From Acidobacteriota bacterium (lineage in GTDB: Bacteria > Acidobacteriota > Blastocatellia > Pyrinomonadales > Pyrinomonadaceae): a stretch of DNA of 64,000 nucleotides. Numbering within the stretch: position 1 is the stretch's first letter; the number at the start of each line of letters is the position of its first letter. The stretch covers positions 1,302,001 through 1,366,000 of the forward strand of contig JADJOS010000001.1 in the NCBI GenBank assembly GCA_016713675.1, written 5' to 3'. The notes beneath the pieces were generated by a model. It saw only the letters and a list, made by a program, of their open reading frames with translations, ran no database searches and had not been told where the DNA came from. The position numbers were made by a program, and so were the translations under genes. This document shows positions 1-8,149 of this stretch, in pieces.

Positions 1-278
1 TGCGGAACGGACGCTGATACGTTCGGCAGTTTTATGATGTTAGCTTCAGGTTTCCCCGCAAGTTCGCCTAACGCTGCGAGGGCGTCAGGGACCTTTTGCT
101 CGTCGGTCAGGTATTCAGGAAAGTTGGCCAAAATTCTGCCTGAGAGCGAGATATCGGGGATCTCGATATCGATATCCGCGGATCGCGTAAATGCCTTGAC
201 GATCGGTAAAAAAGAAAACGTCGCCAGCATCGGCGCTTCGTCGGTCAATGTGTAATAGATCTTTGATTTTTCTGTCAT
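1..278 (-). CDS. icd: NADP-dependent isocitrate dehydrogenase, monomeric type (N-terminal part)
   Basis: The 92 visible residues start at the ATG complementary to 276-278 and run off the left edge, so the C-terminus is missing. The protein opens MTEKSKIYYTLTDEAPMLAT and then has LPIVKAF and DISLSGRILANFPE. These match the conserved N-terminus of the roughly 740-residue monomeric NADP isocitrate dehydrogenases, which oxidatively decarboxylate isocitrate to 2-oxoglutarate in the TCA cycle. The family call rests only on this N-terminal stretch, because the catalytic residues lie outside the window. The next gene is divergent, so 279-449 probably holds promoters for both. Confidence 0.8.
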   Translation of the reverse strand, partial: MTEKSKIYYTLTDEAPMLATFSFLPIVKAFTRSADIDIEIPDISLSGRILANFPEYLTDEQKVPDALAALGELAGKPEANIIKLPNVSASVP

Positions 279-449
279 TATTTTGCTGCTAATATTCAGG
301 TTAATATGGTTCTAGTTTAATTTGCTTTGAGTAAAAGGTAAATCTGGCTTTAAAATATTGCTTTGAGCGAGTCGTCGAAGCTGTCTTGTGAAACCAGTTC
401 GCTGTTTTACATTTTCGAATGCAGAAGCGCTTTCTGATTTTTTCGTGAA

Positions 450-1244
450 ATGAAATTGTGTTACCTATATATTATGAAAATACAACCACACATTGGACGC
501 ATGGTTTTAGGGGTCTTGAGCTTGTTTCTACTGGCCGGCATGCAAGACGTAAAGGCGCAGGGTTTTCCGACTGACAGCCGAACGATGATCGACGCGAAGG
601 CCGCTATCAAGACTGCGACGGTCGAGAAAGCGACGTTTACGAGCGGCTGGAAGCTCGAACAAGAGAGCGGCTTTCTTTTTAACAATCTGGCGAAGCGGGC
701 AATCGAAATGGTTGTCAAGGATAACGGTACCGGCGAAAAGCGCAGTTTTGAAGGGCTCGCGATCTACAAACGGTCAACGGCTTCGTCTCCGTGGACATTC
801 AGCCGATTCTTCACCTATTCGAATTCGATCAAGATGCTCGGTGGCAAAGAGGATACGGAAAAATTCAAGCAGATGACGCTCGACGGGATGAAGGCAGATC
901 CCGCGGGATGGTTTGGCGATACGAGCGGAATTTTCTGGATATATCCGATCGAGGTTGTGCCGGGCAGCTATCGCAAGGAATCTGACCGCTCGATGGGCTG
1001 GGAAGTAAGATTTGATATGGAATTGCGTTGGGACTACAAATTCCTGGTCACCCGCAGCCAGACGTTAAAGATAGACGCCTACCTCGGCCAGGATGGCAAA
1101 ACATGGACGCTGGATCCGGGAAATGGAGGGCAAAAAGAAGTGAAACGGCAGGAAATGAAACCGTCTGACCTCGACGCGATGCCAAACCTCAGCAAAAAGG
1201 GTTTCACGGCTCTCTACGGAGAAAAGCCGGCGGGAGCAAAATAG
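450..1244 (+). CDS. secreted protein of unknown function
   Basis: A protein of up to 264 residues with an N-terminal signal peptide: a hydrophobic stretch MVLGVLSLFLLAGM followed by VKAQG, a likely signal peptidase I site. The ATG at 474 (MKIQPHIGR) gives a more normal signal peptide than the upstream ATG at 450 and is equally possible. The mature part is rich in aromatic residues (GWFGDTSGIFWIYP, WEVRFDMELRWDYKF), which suggests a beta-rich periplasmic or surface protein. I recognise no family. It ends 17 bases before purE on the same strand, so the two may share a transcript, but nothing else links them. Confidence 0.75.
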   Translation: MKLCYLYIMKIQPHIGRMVLGVLSLFLLAGMQDVKAQGFPTDSRTMIDAKAAIKTATVEKATFTSGWKLEQESGFLFNNLAKRAIEMVVKDNGTGEKRSFEGLAIYKRSTASSPWTFSRFFTYSNSIKMLGGKEDTEKFKQMTLDGMKADPAGWFGDTSGIFWIYPIEVVPGSYRKESDRSMGWEVRFDMELRWDYKFLVTRSQTLKIDAYLGQDGKTWTLDPGNGGQKEVKRQEMKPSDLDAMPNLSKKGFTALYGEKPAGAK

Positions 1245-1261
1245 CCGTCGGTCCTAATCAA

Positions 1262-1765
1262 ATGGCAAAAACAAAGGACCAGAGCCCTTTGGTATCTATT
1301 ATCATGGGCAGCAAATCGGACTGGCCGACGATGGAGGTTGCCTCGACGACGCTGGCCAAATTCGGCGTCGAGCATGAGACCAAGATCGTGTCAGCCCACC
1401 GCACGCCCGATCTGCTTTTCGAATTTGCTAAGAGTGCCGAAGAACGAGGTATCGAGGTCATCATCGCCGGTGCCGGCGGTGCGGCTCATCTGCCGGGAAT
1501 GTGTGCGTCGCAAACGGTGCTGCCCGTACTTGGAGTTCCGGTCGAAAGCAAAGCACTTAAGGGCCTTGATTCCCTATTGTCGATCGCTCAAATGCCTGCG
1601 GGTGTTCCGGTCGGGACGCTTGCGATCGGCCAGCCCGGAGCAAAAAATGCGGCGTTGCTCGCGATCGCGATCCTCGCGAATTCGCGGCCCGAGCTGCGTA
1701 AGAAACTTGCCGCGTTCAGGTCCAAGCAAACCAAGGCCGTCTTGAACGACAAACTTCCAAAATAG
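1262..1765 (+). CDS. purE: N5-carboxyaminoimidazole ribonucleotide mutase (class I PurE)
   Basis: 167 residues, the usual length of class I PurE, which converts N5-CAIR to CAIR in purine synthesis. The nucleotide-binding motif GSKSDW (16-21), the catalytic-histidine motif SAHRTP (44-49, His46) and the glycine-rich AGAGGAAHLPG (69-79) are all present. The presence of purK at 2310 fits the two-enzyme bacterial route with class I PurE, not the carboxylase (class II) route. The two genes are separated by a small zinc-ribbon gene. All three run the same way and are probably co-transcribed. Confidence 0.97.
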   Translation: MAKTKDQSPLVSIIMGSKSDWPTMEVASTTLAKFGVEHETKIVSAHRTPDLLFEFAKSAEERGIEVIIAGAGGAAHLPGMCASQTVLPVLGVPVESKALKGLDSLLSIAQMPAGVPVGTLAIGQPGAKNAALLAIAILANSRPELRKKLAAFRSKQTKAVLNDKLPK

Positions 1766-1843
1766 CCCGCGTTAAAACTTGTTGAAACTACAGTTCGTTT
1801 TGTCCTAAAATAGTGTCTGGAGTCTCTCGCCAAGCAGTTCACC

Positions 1844-2227
1844 ATGTCACGAGCAAAATGTACACAATGCGGGCTTGTTAACTCGATCGCCGACGAAGCG
1901 TGCCGCCGCTGCGGCGTAGATCTCTACGGCGCATCGCCAGCGGCAAGCAAGGCAAAGCCAAAGGCCGAGATCAACATTCCATTCAGTAAACTCGCGATCG
2001 CCGCGGCAGTCGTTTTTGGCATTTACTACTACACGAGCATGCCGGCGACACCGGTGCCCGTGCCCCAGGCCGGGCCGAAACCGCAACTAACTCTTTCACT
2101 TCGCGAAGAGCAGCAACAGCGCCAAACAGGCGCGTACAAAACCGCGATCCAGGACAACCCAAGTTTCAAAGCCTCAGACAAACGCCTGGCCGAAGCTCAG
2201 AAACTGATGTCTCCACCGACCAAATAG
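1844..2227 (+). CDS. small zinc-ribbon, single-pass membrane protein
   Basis: 127 residues. Two CxxC pairs (Cys6/Cys9 and Cys20/Cys23) form a compact N-terminal zinc ribbon of the 'CTQCG...CRRCG' kind. An Ala/Lys linker, one hydrophobic helix at about 48-64 and a Pro-rich then Gln/Glu-rich soluble tail follow. The predicted topology puts the ribbon in the cytosol and the tail outside. It sits between purE and purK on the same strand. No purine enzyme has this architecture as far as I know, so the linkage may be positional only. The function is unknown. Confidence 0.75.
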   Translation: MSRAKCTQCGLVNSIADEACRRCGVDLYGASPAASKAKPKAEINIPFSKLAIAAAVVFGIYYYTSMPATPVPVPQAGPKPQLTLSLREEQQQRQTGAYKTAIQDNPSFKASDKRLAEAQKLMSPPTK

Positions 2228-2309
2228 AACCGTCAGCCTATTTCAATTGTCTCGAATTCATATCATGCCAAAGTTGCGTTAATCTATTGCTTCAATAGAG
2301 ATCGCATTC

Positions 2310-3449
2310 GTGATAAAAACTATTCGTCCAAATTCAACTATCGGTGTATTCGGCAGCGGGCAGCTCGGGCGGATGTTTGCCATCGAGGCACGAAAGATGG
2401 GCTATCGCGTGCATACATTTTCGCCGGAGAGCGATACGCCGACCGGACAGGTCGCGGATGTCGAGACCGTCGCATCGTATGACGATCTCTATGAGGTCAG
2501 GACGTTTGCCCAGAGCGTGGATGTCGTGACGTTCGAGTTTGAAAATGTGCCGTCTGCGTGTGTTGAGGCGGCGGCTGAATTTGTCGATGTTTTTCCAAAG
2601 GGCGAGATACTGCACACGACGCAAAACCGTCTGCGTGAAAAGACATTTCTTTCAAATAATAGATTTCCGGTCACGCCCTTTCGACACATAACAACTATCG
2701 AAGATCTGAGAACGGCTGTTAATGAACTCGGTACGCCGTGCGTGCTGAAGACAGCCGGGTTTGGTTACGACGGAAAGGGCCAGAGCAAGATAAAGACGGT
2801 AGATGATATCGACACTGCATTTGCCGCCCTAAAAGGAAACGACGCCGTTCTTGAGGCTTTTGTTGATTTTGAAAAGGAAGTTTCGGTAGTCTGTGCCCGT
2901 GGCCAAAACGGCAATTTTGCGCATTATGGCGTTATCGAAAACGAACACGCCAACCACATTCTCGACGTTTCATTTGCACCGGCTCTGGTGTCCGAATCTT
3001 TGTTTAACCAAGCGATCGAGATCGCCCGCAGCGTGGCGGAAACGCTCGATTATGTCGGAACGCTTTGCGTGGAATTCTTTCTGACGAAGGACGGAAGGCT
3101 GCTCATAAACGAGCTTGCACCGCGAACTCATAATTCCGGCCATCTGACATTTGACGCCTGCATTACATCTCAGTTCGAACAGCAGCTGCGTGCGGTGTGC
3201 GGCCTGCCACTTGGCTCGACGGAATATTTGCGGCCGGCTGCGATGGTAAATTTGCTCGGCGAAGTTTGGCAAAACGGCGAACCGAATTGGTCTGCCGCCC
3301 TGGATCTGCCGAATGTGAAAATTCACCTTTACGGAAAGGCCGAACCGCGTGCCGGCCGCAAAATGGGCCACATTACCGCACTAGCTGACACCGCCGAAGA
3401 TGCCGTCAAATGTGCCCTCTTGGCGAGGACAGCACTCACGTCCGGATAA
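2310..3449 (+). CDS. purK: N5-carboxyaminoimidazole ribonucleotide synthase
   Basis: 379 residues starting at a GTG. This is an ATP-grasp enzyme that carboxylates AIR with bicarbonate and ATP to give N5-CAIR, the substrate of PurE. The Rossmann-like preATP-grasp motif is GSGQLGRM (15-22). The ATP-grasp core includes KTAGFGYDGKGQ, the acidic EAFVDFEKEVSVV, and the metal and substrate motif NELAPRTHNSGH. Length and motif order match bacterial PurK throughout. It forms the expected functional pair with purE, 545 bases upstream. Confidence 0.97.
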   Translation: MIKTIRPNSTIGVFGSGQLGRMFAIEARKMGYRVHTFSPESDTPTGQVADVETVASYDDLYEVRTFAQSVDVVTFEFENVPSACVEAAAEFVDVFPKGEILHTTQNRLREKTFLSNNRFPVTPFRHITTIEDLRTAVNELGTPCVLKTAGFGYDGKGQSKIKTVDDIDTAFAALKGNDAVLEAFVDFEKEVSVVCARGQNGNFAHYGVIENEHANHILDVSFAPALVSESLFNQAIEIARSVAETLDYVGTLCVEFFLTKDGRLLINELAPRTHNSGHLTFDACITSQFEQQLRAVCGLPLGSTEYLRPAAMVNLLGEVWQNGEPNWSAALDLPNVKIHLYGKAEPRAGRKMGHITALADTAEDAVKCALLARTALTSG

Positions 3450-3460
3450 GTATTTGGCGA

Positions 3461-3874
3461 TCAGTCATCGAGCTCGACCTTAATGACCTTTGCTGATCCG
3501 GCATCTATATAGACCTCGTAGACATCGCCGCTGCTCTTTCGAATATAAAACTCATAGACCGAACGGCCGCGTTCATTCTCGAATTCTTCTTTCAGGATCT
3601 CGCCGGGCACAGCCTTCACTGCGACATTCCTTGCTTGTTCAATAGTAATACTGCCTGATGATCGGCGGGAATTGCCATTGGAATTTGAATTCTCGGTGGA
3701 ATTTGAGTTCGCAGCGTTCGAGTCGTCATCCCGCCCGCCCCGCTTCTTCCTTTTGTTGTCGTTGTGCAGATCGCGGTCGTTTGAGAGGTCTTCCGACGTG
3801 CGCGCATTTAGAACTGCAGACGTCGAACCGATAAGAAATACCACGAGCAAAAATATACGGAACATTGTCTTCAT
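3461..3874 (-). CDS. secreted PepSY-domain protein
   Basis: 137 residues from the ATG at 3874, chosen because GAGGT lies 8 bases upstream; an upstream in-frame start at 3907 would put the signal peptide too far in. A signal peptide (MFRIFLLVVFLIGSTSAVLNA) is followed by a charged, low-complexity linker rich in Asp, Asn, Ser and Lys. The last 65 residues have the PepSY pattern: a helix (TIEQARNVAVKAVPGEILKEE) and strands ending in VYEVYIDAGSAKVIKVE. PepSY domains often act as secreted protease-inhibitory or binding modules; no partner is evident here. It converges on purK with an 11-base gap. Confidence 0.8.
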   Translation of the reverse strand: MKTMFRIFLLVVFLIGSTSAVLNARTSEDLSNDRDLHNDNKRKKRGGRDDDSNAANSNSTENSNSNGNSRRSSGSITIEQARNVAVKAVPGEILKEEFENERGRSVYEFYIRKSSGDVYEVYIDAGSAKVIKVELDD

Positions 3875-3935
3875 GTTTGTTACCTCGACTGACAGTGTCG
3901 AAAGCAATCACAAAAAGACATTCATTTGAACGCGC

Positions 3936-4319
3936 TCAGAATCTTTTTGCCGTTTCGACTCCGGCGATCACACCGATGAATCCGACAACGACACTGAGGA
4001 TCAGATAGATCAATGCGGAAATAAAATAGCGTTCGCGAACCAGGCCGAATATCTCGATCTCGAACGTCGAGAAAGTGGTGAATGCCCCGAGAAACCCAAC
4101 GATGATCGCCATTCGCAGATTGTCCGAGACCTCGATCTTATCTGCCAGCAGGATCATAAAAAACCCGATAAGGAATGAGCCCGAAATATTGATGAGGAAA
4201 GTCGGAAATGGAAACTTCTCGAATACATTTGCTGCCGGAGATATATTGACCAGATGACGGGCCACGGCGCCAAAGGCACCGCCGATCGCCACGGACAATA
4301 TCTTCATTCCAGTTTCCAT
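3936..4319 (-). CDS. crcB: fluoride ion channel CrcB/FluC
   Basis: 127 residues (123 if the second Met, at 4307, is used). Four transmembrane helices are evident. Family motifs are GGAFGAVARH near the start, the pore Asn in FLINISGSFLIGFF, and the phenylalanine-box GFLGAFTTFSTF. FluC proteins form dual-topology dimers that let fluoride leave the cytosol. I looked for a fluoride riboswitch in the short leader (4320-4392) and saw none. The gene is divergent from msrC. Confidence 0.95.
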   Translation of the reverse strand: METGMKILSVAIGGAFGAVARHLVNISPAANVFEKFPFPTFLINISGSFLIGFFMILLADKIEVSDNLRMAIIVGFLGAFTTFSTFEIEIFGLVRERYFISALIYLILSVVVGFIGVIAGVETAKRF

Positions 4320-4392
4320 TCACGGAATTATACATTTTCCGATGCGGTAATTCATTTGCTCAGTATCAACGTTCAAAGTAAACTCAAGGTTT

Positions 4393-4878
4393 ATGGCTGA
4401 ATCGATCGCATTTTCGCGGGCCGCGGACAGGGCGACCATTTATAGTGAGATCGCTCCGCAGATCGAGGCTCTCGTTGCAGGCGAAACGGATCTGATCGCC
4501 AATCTCGCGAATATATCGGCCGTGCTCAAGGAAGCTTTTGGTTTTTTCTGGATCGGCTTTTATATGAAAAAAGGCGATCAACTCGTACTCGGCCCGTTTC
4601 AAGGGCCGTTGGCGTGCACACGGATCGATTTGGACAAGGGTGTGTGCGGCCACGCATATACAACGCGTCAAACCGTGATAGTTCCGAACGTTGATGAGTT
4701 TCCCGGCCACATCGCCTGTGCATCGGCATCAAGGTCTGAGATCGTTTTACCGATATTTGGACAAGACGGCAGCGTATTTGGAGTTCTTGATGTTGATAGC
4801 GATAGACTCGACGATTTCTCGACGGTCGACGCCGACGGTTTGGAAAAGATCAAAAAGATCGTAGAGAGAATTATTTAG
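4393..4878 (+). CDS. msrC: free methionine-(R)-sulfoxide reductase (GAF domain)
   Basis: 161 residues forming a single GAF domain. This is the fRMsr family, which reduces free methionine-R-sulfoxide with electrons from thioredoxin. The three conserved cysteines are present: Cys75 (PLACTRI), Cys85 (GVCGHAY) and Cys109 (GHIACAS), matching the catalytic and resolving set of E. coli YebR. The trailing SEIVLPIF and GVLDVDS also fit the family. A thioredoxin reductase gene is found at 57.7 kb. The terC-family gene follows after 16 bases on the same strand. Confidence 0.93.
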   Translation: MAESIAFSRAADRATIYSEIAPQIEALVAGETDLIANLANISAVLKEAFGFFWIGFYMKKGDQLVLGPFQGPLACTRIDLDKGVCGHAYTTRQTVIVPNVDEFPGHIACASASRSEIVLPIFGQDGSVFGVLDVDSDRLDDFSTVDADGLEKIKKIVERII

Positions 4879-4894
4879 GTCGATCGAATTTCTT

Positions 4895-5953
4895 ATGACA
4901 CCTGTTGAGCATCCGTATTGGGTCTGGATATTGTTTTTCGCTGTTGTGCTGACCGCGCTGTTTGTCGACATCGGTATCGTCAACCGCAAGTCTCACGCGC
5001 CGACCCGAAAAGAAACGATCACGTGGAGTATCGTTTGGGTCTCGTTGGCTCTCCTTTTTAATGTGTTCGTCTACTTTCAAGTAGGCAATCATACCGGCGA
5101 TTGGACCTTGGCCCTTTCGCAGGCAAAGCTCTTCCTCACGGGCTACTTGATCGAGCTTTCGTTGTCGGTCGACAACTTGTTTGTCTTCTTGTTGATCTTT
5201 ACCTTCTTCAAGGTTCCGAAGAAATACCAACATCGAGTTTTGTTCTGGGGCATCATGGGCGCGCTTTTCATGCGAATGATCATGATCTTTGCCGGTGCCG
5301 AACTCGTCGAGAATTTTCATTGGATCATTTATATTTTTGGAGCATTCCTGATCTATACGGGCCTGAAGATGTTCAAGGATACCGATGAAATGTTTGAGCC
5401 GCACGAGAGCCTAATGGTTCGGCTTGCGACGAAATATATCCGGATCTCCAAGCATTACGACGGCGAAAAGTTCTTTACTATAACGGACGGCGTCCGAACG
5501 GGCACACTGCTGCTGCTTGTACTTATCGTTGTCGAATTTACCGACCTGGTATTTGCCGTTGACTCGATCCCGGCCATATTTGGAATTACTACAGACAGAT
5601 TTATCATCTACACCTCGAATATTTTTGCGATACTTGGACTTAGGACATTTTTCTTCCTATTGGCGGATATGGCCAATCGCTTTCATTATCTCAAATATGG
5701 TCTGGCGTTTGTGTTGACATTTATCGGAGTGAAAATGCTCTTGCCGCTTTTCGCCCATCTCGTGGTGATGGTAATTGGCGGCGATGGCAGTTCAGCAATA
5801 TCAACCTTTTTGACCAGGTACGAAAATAAAGAATTCGACCATATTGTCATAAACATCTCCCTTGCGACGGTTGCCGGAGCTTTAATGCTGTCGATCATTC
5901 TATCCCTGATCTTTCCGCCGGCCGCAGATCTGGAAAAAGCTGATGGGAAATAG
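4895..5953 (+). CDS. TerC/Alx family integral membrane protein
   Basis: 352 residues with about nine hydrophobic helices. The family signatures are ELSLSVDNLFVF (about 86-97) and AVDSIPAIFGIT (about 222), whose acidic residues line the metal path. E. coli Alx and other TerC proteins export manganese and protect against metal stress or alkaline conditions; tellurite resistance is the historical name only. The length suits the long Alx-type branch. No yybP-ykoY type manganese riboswitch fits in the 16-base gap after msrC, so control must come from further upstream. The FecR-domain gene follows after 11 bases. Confidence 0.92.
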   Translation: MTPVEHPYWVWILFFAVVLTALFVDIGIVNRKSHAPTRKETITWSIVWVSLALLFNVFVYFQVGNHTGDWTLALSQAKLFLTGYLIELSLSVDNLFVFLLIFTFFKVPKKYQHRVLFWGIMGALFMRMIMIFAGAELVENFHWIIYIFGAFLIYTGLKMFKDTDEMFEPHESLMVRLATKYIRISKHYDGEKFFTITDGVRTGTLLLLVLIVVEFTDLVFAVDSIPAIFGITTDRFIIYTSNIFAILGLRTFFFLLADMANRFHYLKYGLAFVLTFIGVKMLLPLFAHLVVMVIGGDGSSAISTFLTRYENKEFDHIVINISLATVAGALMLSIILSLIFPPAADLEKADGK

Positions 5954-5964
5954 GTCCAATTTAG

Positions 5965-7203
5965 ATGGACGATAACAAATACCGCAAATTTTACGTTGAT
6001 TGGTGGAACATCCGCAGGAGTACTATCTACGGGCTTATCGCATTGGGTCTGTTCGGCGGTCTGATCATTTATGGGAGCTGGTATGCATCTAAGAACAACT
6101 GGTTTCTTGCGGCCGATTCGATAGATATTCCCAAAGACGCGGCAAGGATCGTTTCCTTCGAAGGTGAGGTTCGCATAACGCGGGCGGCAACCAGAGAGAC
6201 GATCATTGTAACGAAGGAAACCTATGTGACCGCCGGTGATACGATCCAGACTCAAGCCGACGGACGGGCGGTTATTCAAATGATCGATGGTTCGGTATAT
6301 TCGGTTCGGCCGAACAGCACCGTCGTGGTCCGCGACACCACTTCGCTTTTTGGAGGCAAGAATGTCCGCGTCCGCGTTGATGACGGGCAGCTTAATGTCC
6401 GTACCGAAGATCAACCCGCAGATTCCAAAAACATTGTCGAATTAGGAGAAAGCGAAAATCAGCTGCAGGCGAAAACCGACGCCAGTTTCAGCACTTCCGG
6501 TCCGGACGGCGGCGAGATACGTATTAGCCGCGGCGGCGTCGAAACAACACTTGGCGGCGAGAAAACCCTCATCGGCGAGAACGAATTCGCCACTGTAAAT
6601 GGTTCAAAGCTCTCCGCACGGGAACGTCTGCTTGCCCCGCCGCGGCTCGGTTCCCCGGCGAACTCAGAGCAGATCGTTGACAGTTCGGGTGGTGGAGTGA
6701 CAGTTAATTTCAGCTGGCAGGACCCAGATGGGAATCCGGCTGCCAGCTTCTATTTACAGATCTCTAAATCATCGACGTTCGTTCCGGATTCGATCATGGT
6801 AGACCGTAGCGGTATGACGTCCCGCGATTTCAAATTGGCAGGGCTCTCGCCGGGAGCATACTACTGGCGGGTGAAAGCCACCGCTCGATCGGGCCAAACG
6901 ACGAATTGGAGCGACCCGTCGAGATTCAACGTTGTCAAAAGCGGCGGGAATGTCGCAATTGATGCGAGCGAATGGAAGGTGGAAGGGATGGGCGGCGGAA
7001 TTTACCTCATTAGCGGCCGAACTACTCCCGGTATGATCGTCCGGGCCGCCGAGCGCGAAACATTCGCCGGGTCCGATGGTTCGTTCAAGCTGCAGATATC
7101 CTCACCGTCAACCGAGCTCGCGGTGGAGATCGGTGACGACCGCGGAAATCGGAGCGGTTTTGTGTTGTCGCTCCGAAGCGGCAATATGCTCCGGCGTTAT
7201 TAG
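5965..7203 (+). CDS. FecR-domain protein with N-terminal membrane anchor
   Basis: 412 residues. One transmembrane helix (about 18-38, GLIALGLFGGLIIYGSWYA) is followed by a FecR-type beta domain (about 50-165; TAGDTIQTQADGRAVIQM and GGKNVRVRVDDGQLNV). A fibronectin-III-like segment (about 235-325; FSWQDPDGNPAASFYLQISK and YYWRVKATA) and a short beta domain follow. FecR domains sense signals or build envelope structures. No sigma factor or TonB receptor gene lies nearby, so this is probably a stand-alone envelope protein. It ends in TAG at 7201-7203, in the same reading frame as the downstream CDF gene. Confidence 0.88.
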   Translation: MDDNKYRKFYVDWWNIRRSTIYGLIALGLFGGLIIYGSWYASKNNWFLAADSIDIPKDAARIVSFEGEVRITRAATRETIIVTKETYVTAGDTIQTQADGRAVIQMIDGSVYSVRPNSTVVVRDTTSLFGGKNVRVRVDDGQLNVRTEDQPADSKNIVELGESENQLQAKTDASFSTSGPDGGEIRISRGGVETTLGGEKTLIGENEFATVNGSKLSARERLLAPPRLGSPANSEQIVDSSGGGVTVNFSWQDPDGNPAASFYLQISKSSTFVPDSIMVDRSGMTSRDFKLAGLSPGAYYWRVKATARSGQTTNWSDPSRFNVVKSGGNVAIDASEWKVEGMGGGIYLISGRTTPGMIVRAAERETFAGSDGSFKLQISSPSTELAVEIGDDRGNRSGFVLSLRSGNMLRRY

Positions 7204-7281
7204 TTCTTCTCGGAGGCGGCTATCGGATCGGGGCTTCAACATAGTAACAGCAGAAACGGACGACTGACGATCGCCCTCGCG

Positions 7282-8148
7282 TTGACGTTCACTTACATGA
7301 TCGTCGAAGGCATCGGCGGTTGGCTGACGAATTCGCTTGCGTTGATCGCCGACGCCGGCCACATGTTGACGGACGTCGCGGCGATGACATTGACGCTTGC
7401 CTCATTTTGGTTCGCGTTGCGACCGGCAACAGCACGCAAAACTTTCGGCTATTACCGCTTAGAGATACTTGCCGCATTTATCAATGGGGTTGCTCTCGTA
7501 TTGCTGTCCCTATGGGTGGTCTATGAGGCGTTTCAACGCTTCCGATCGCCTTCTGCGGTTAACGGTTCCGATCTTGTTTTGATCGCGGCCGGCGGCCTCG
7601 TGGTCAACGTCGTTGCGGCATATCTGCTTCACGCCGACCACAAACATGACCTCAATATGCGGGGAGCATTCCTCCATGTTGTCGGTGACCTCCTCGGATC
7701 GGTGGCGGCAATTATTGCCGGCGTGCTGATCTTAGTATTTGGCTGGCTTTGGGCCGATGCCGTGTGCAGTATTGCGATCAGCCTGATCATTATGTACAGT
7801 GCCTGGCGTCTTGTCGCCGAATCCGTAAACGTTTTGCTCGAAGGCACGCCTCGACACATTGACCTCGCGACGGTGGAAAGCACCATACGACAGATCCACG
7901 GCGTCGGCGGTGTTCATGATCTGCATGTCTGGACGATATCGTCGGGCATCGAGGCATTGTCCGCTCACATTAGCCATGACGACTCCGTGGCTCATTCAGA
8001 TCTGCTTGCAGCGGTTCGCGAACGTCTCCACGAGAGTTTTGGGATCGACCACCTTACCATCCAAATGGAAACAATGAGCCGTGAAACCGAAGCCGTTTAC
8101 ATCTGTGAAACAGGGACAAGATGTTTCAAACCGGCCGAACAAACATAG
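7282..8148 (+). CDS. cation diffusion facilitator (CzcD/ZitB-type zinc exporter)
   Basis: A CDF transporter with six helices and a cytosolic C-terminal domain. The metal site of helix 2 is in LIADAGHMLTD and that of helix 5 in HVVGDLLGSVAA; the C-terminal domain includes HDLHVWTISSG. The start is uncertain. TTG 7282 and ATG 7297 both fall inside helix 1, while homology (NGRLTIALALT) begins upstream at about 7255. In that frame nothing but the FecR stop (7201) lies upstream, with no ATG or GTG. GGAGG at 7212-7216 sits 5 bases before an in-frame ATC (7222), a possible rare start. An ancestral fusion or a sequence error are alternatives. Confidence 0.88.
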   Translation: MTFTYMIVEGIGGWLTNSLALIADAGHMLTDVAAMTLTLASFWFALRPATARKTFGYYRLEILAAFINGVALVLLSLWVVYEAFQRFRSPSAVNGSDLVLIAAGGLVVNVVAAYLLHADHKHDLNMRGAFLHVVGDLLGSVAAIIAGVLILVFGWLWADAVCSIAISLIIMYSAWRLVAESVNVLLEGTPRHIDLATVESTIRQIHGVGGVHDLHVWTISSGIEALSAHISHDDSVAHSDLLAAVRERLHESFGIDHLTIQMETMSRETEAVYICETGTRCFKPAEQT

Positions 8149-8149
8149 A

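Noticed and set aside
4320..4392. possible fluoride riboswitch before crcB
   Set aside because: The conserved GGNGATGG and GGCTGATG parts are absent and the leader is too short.
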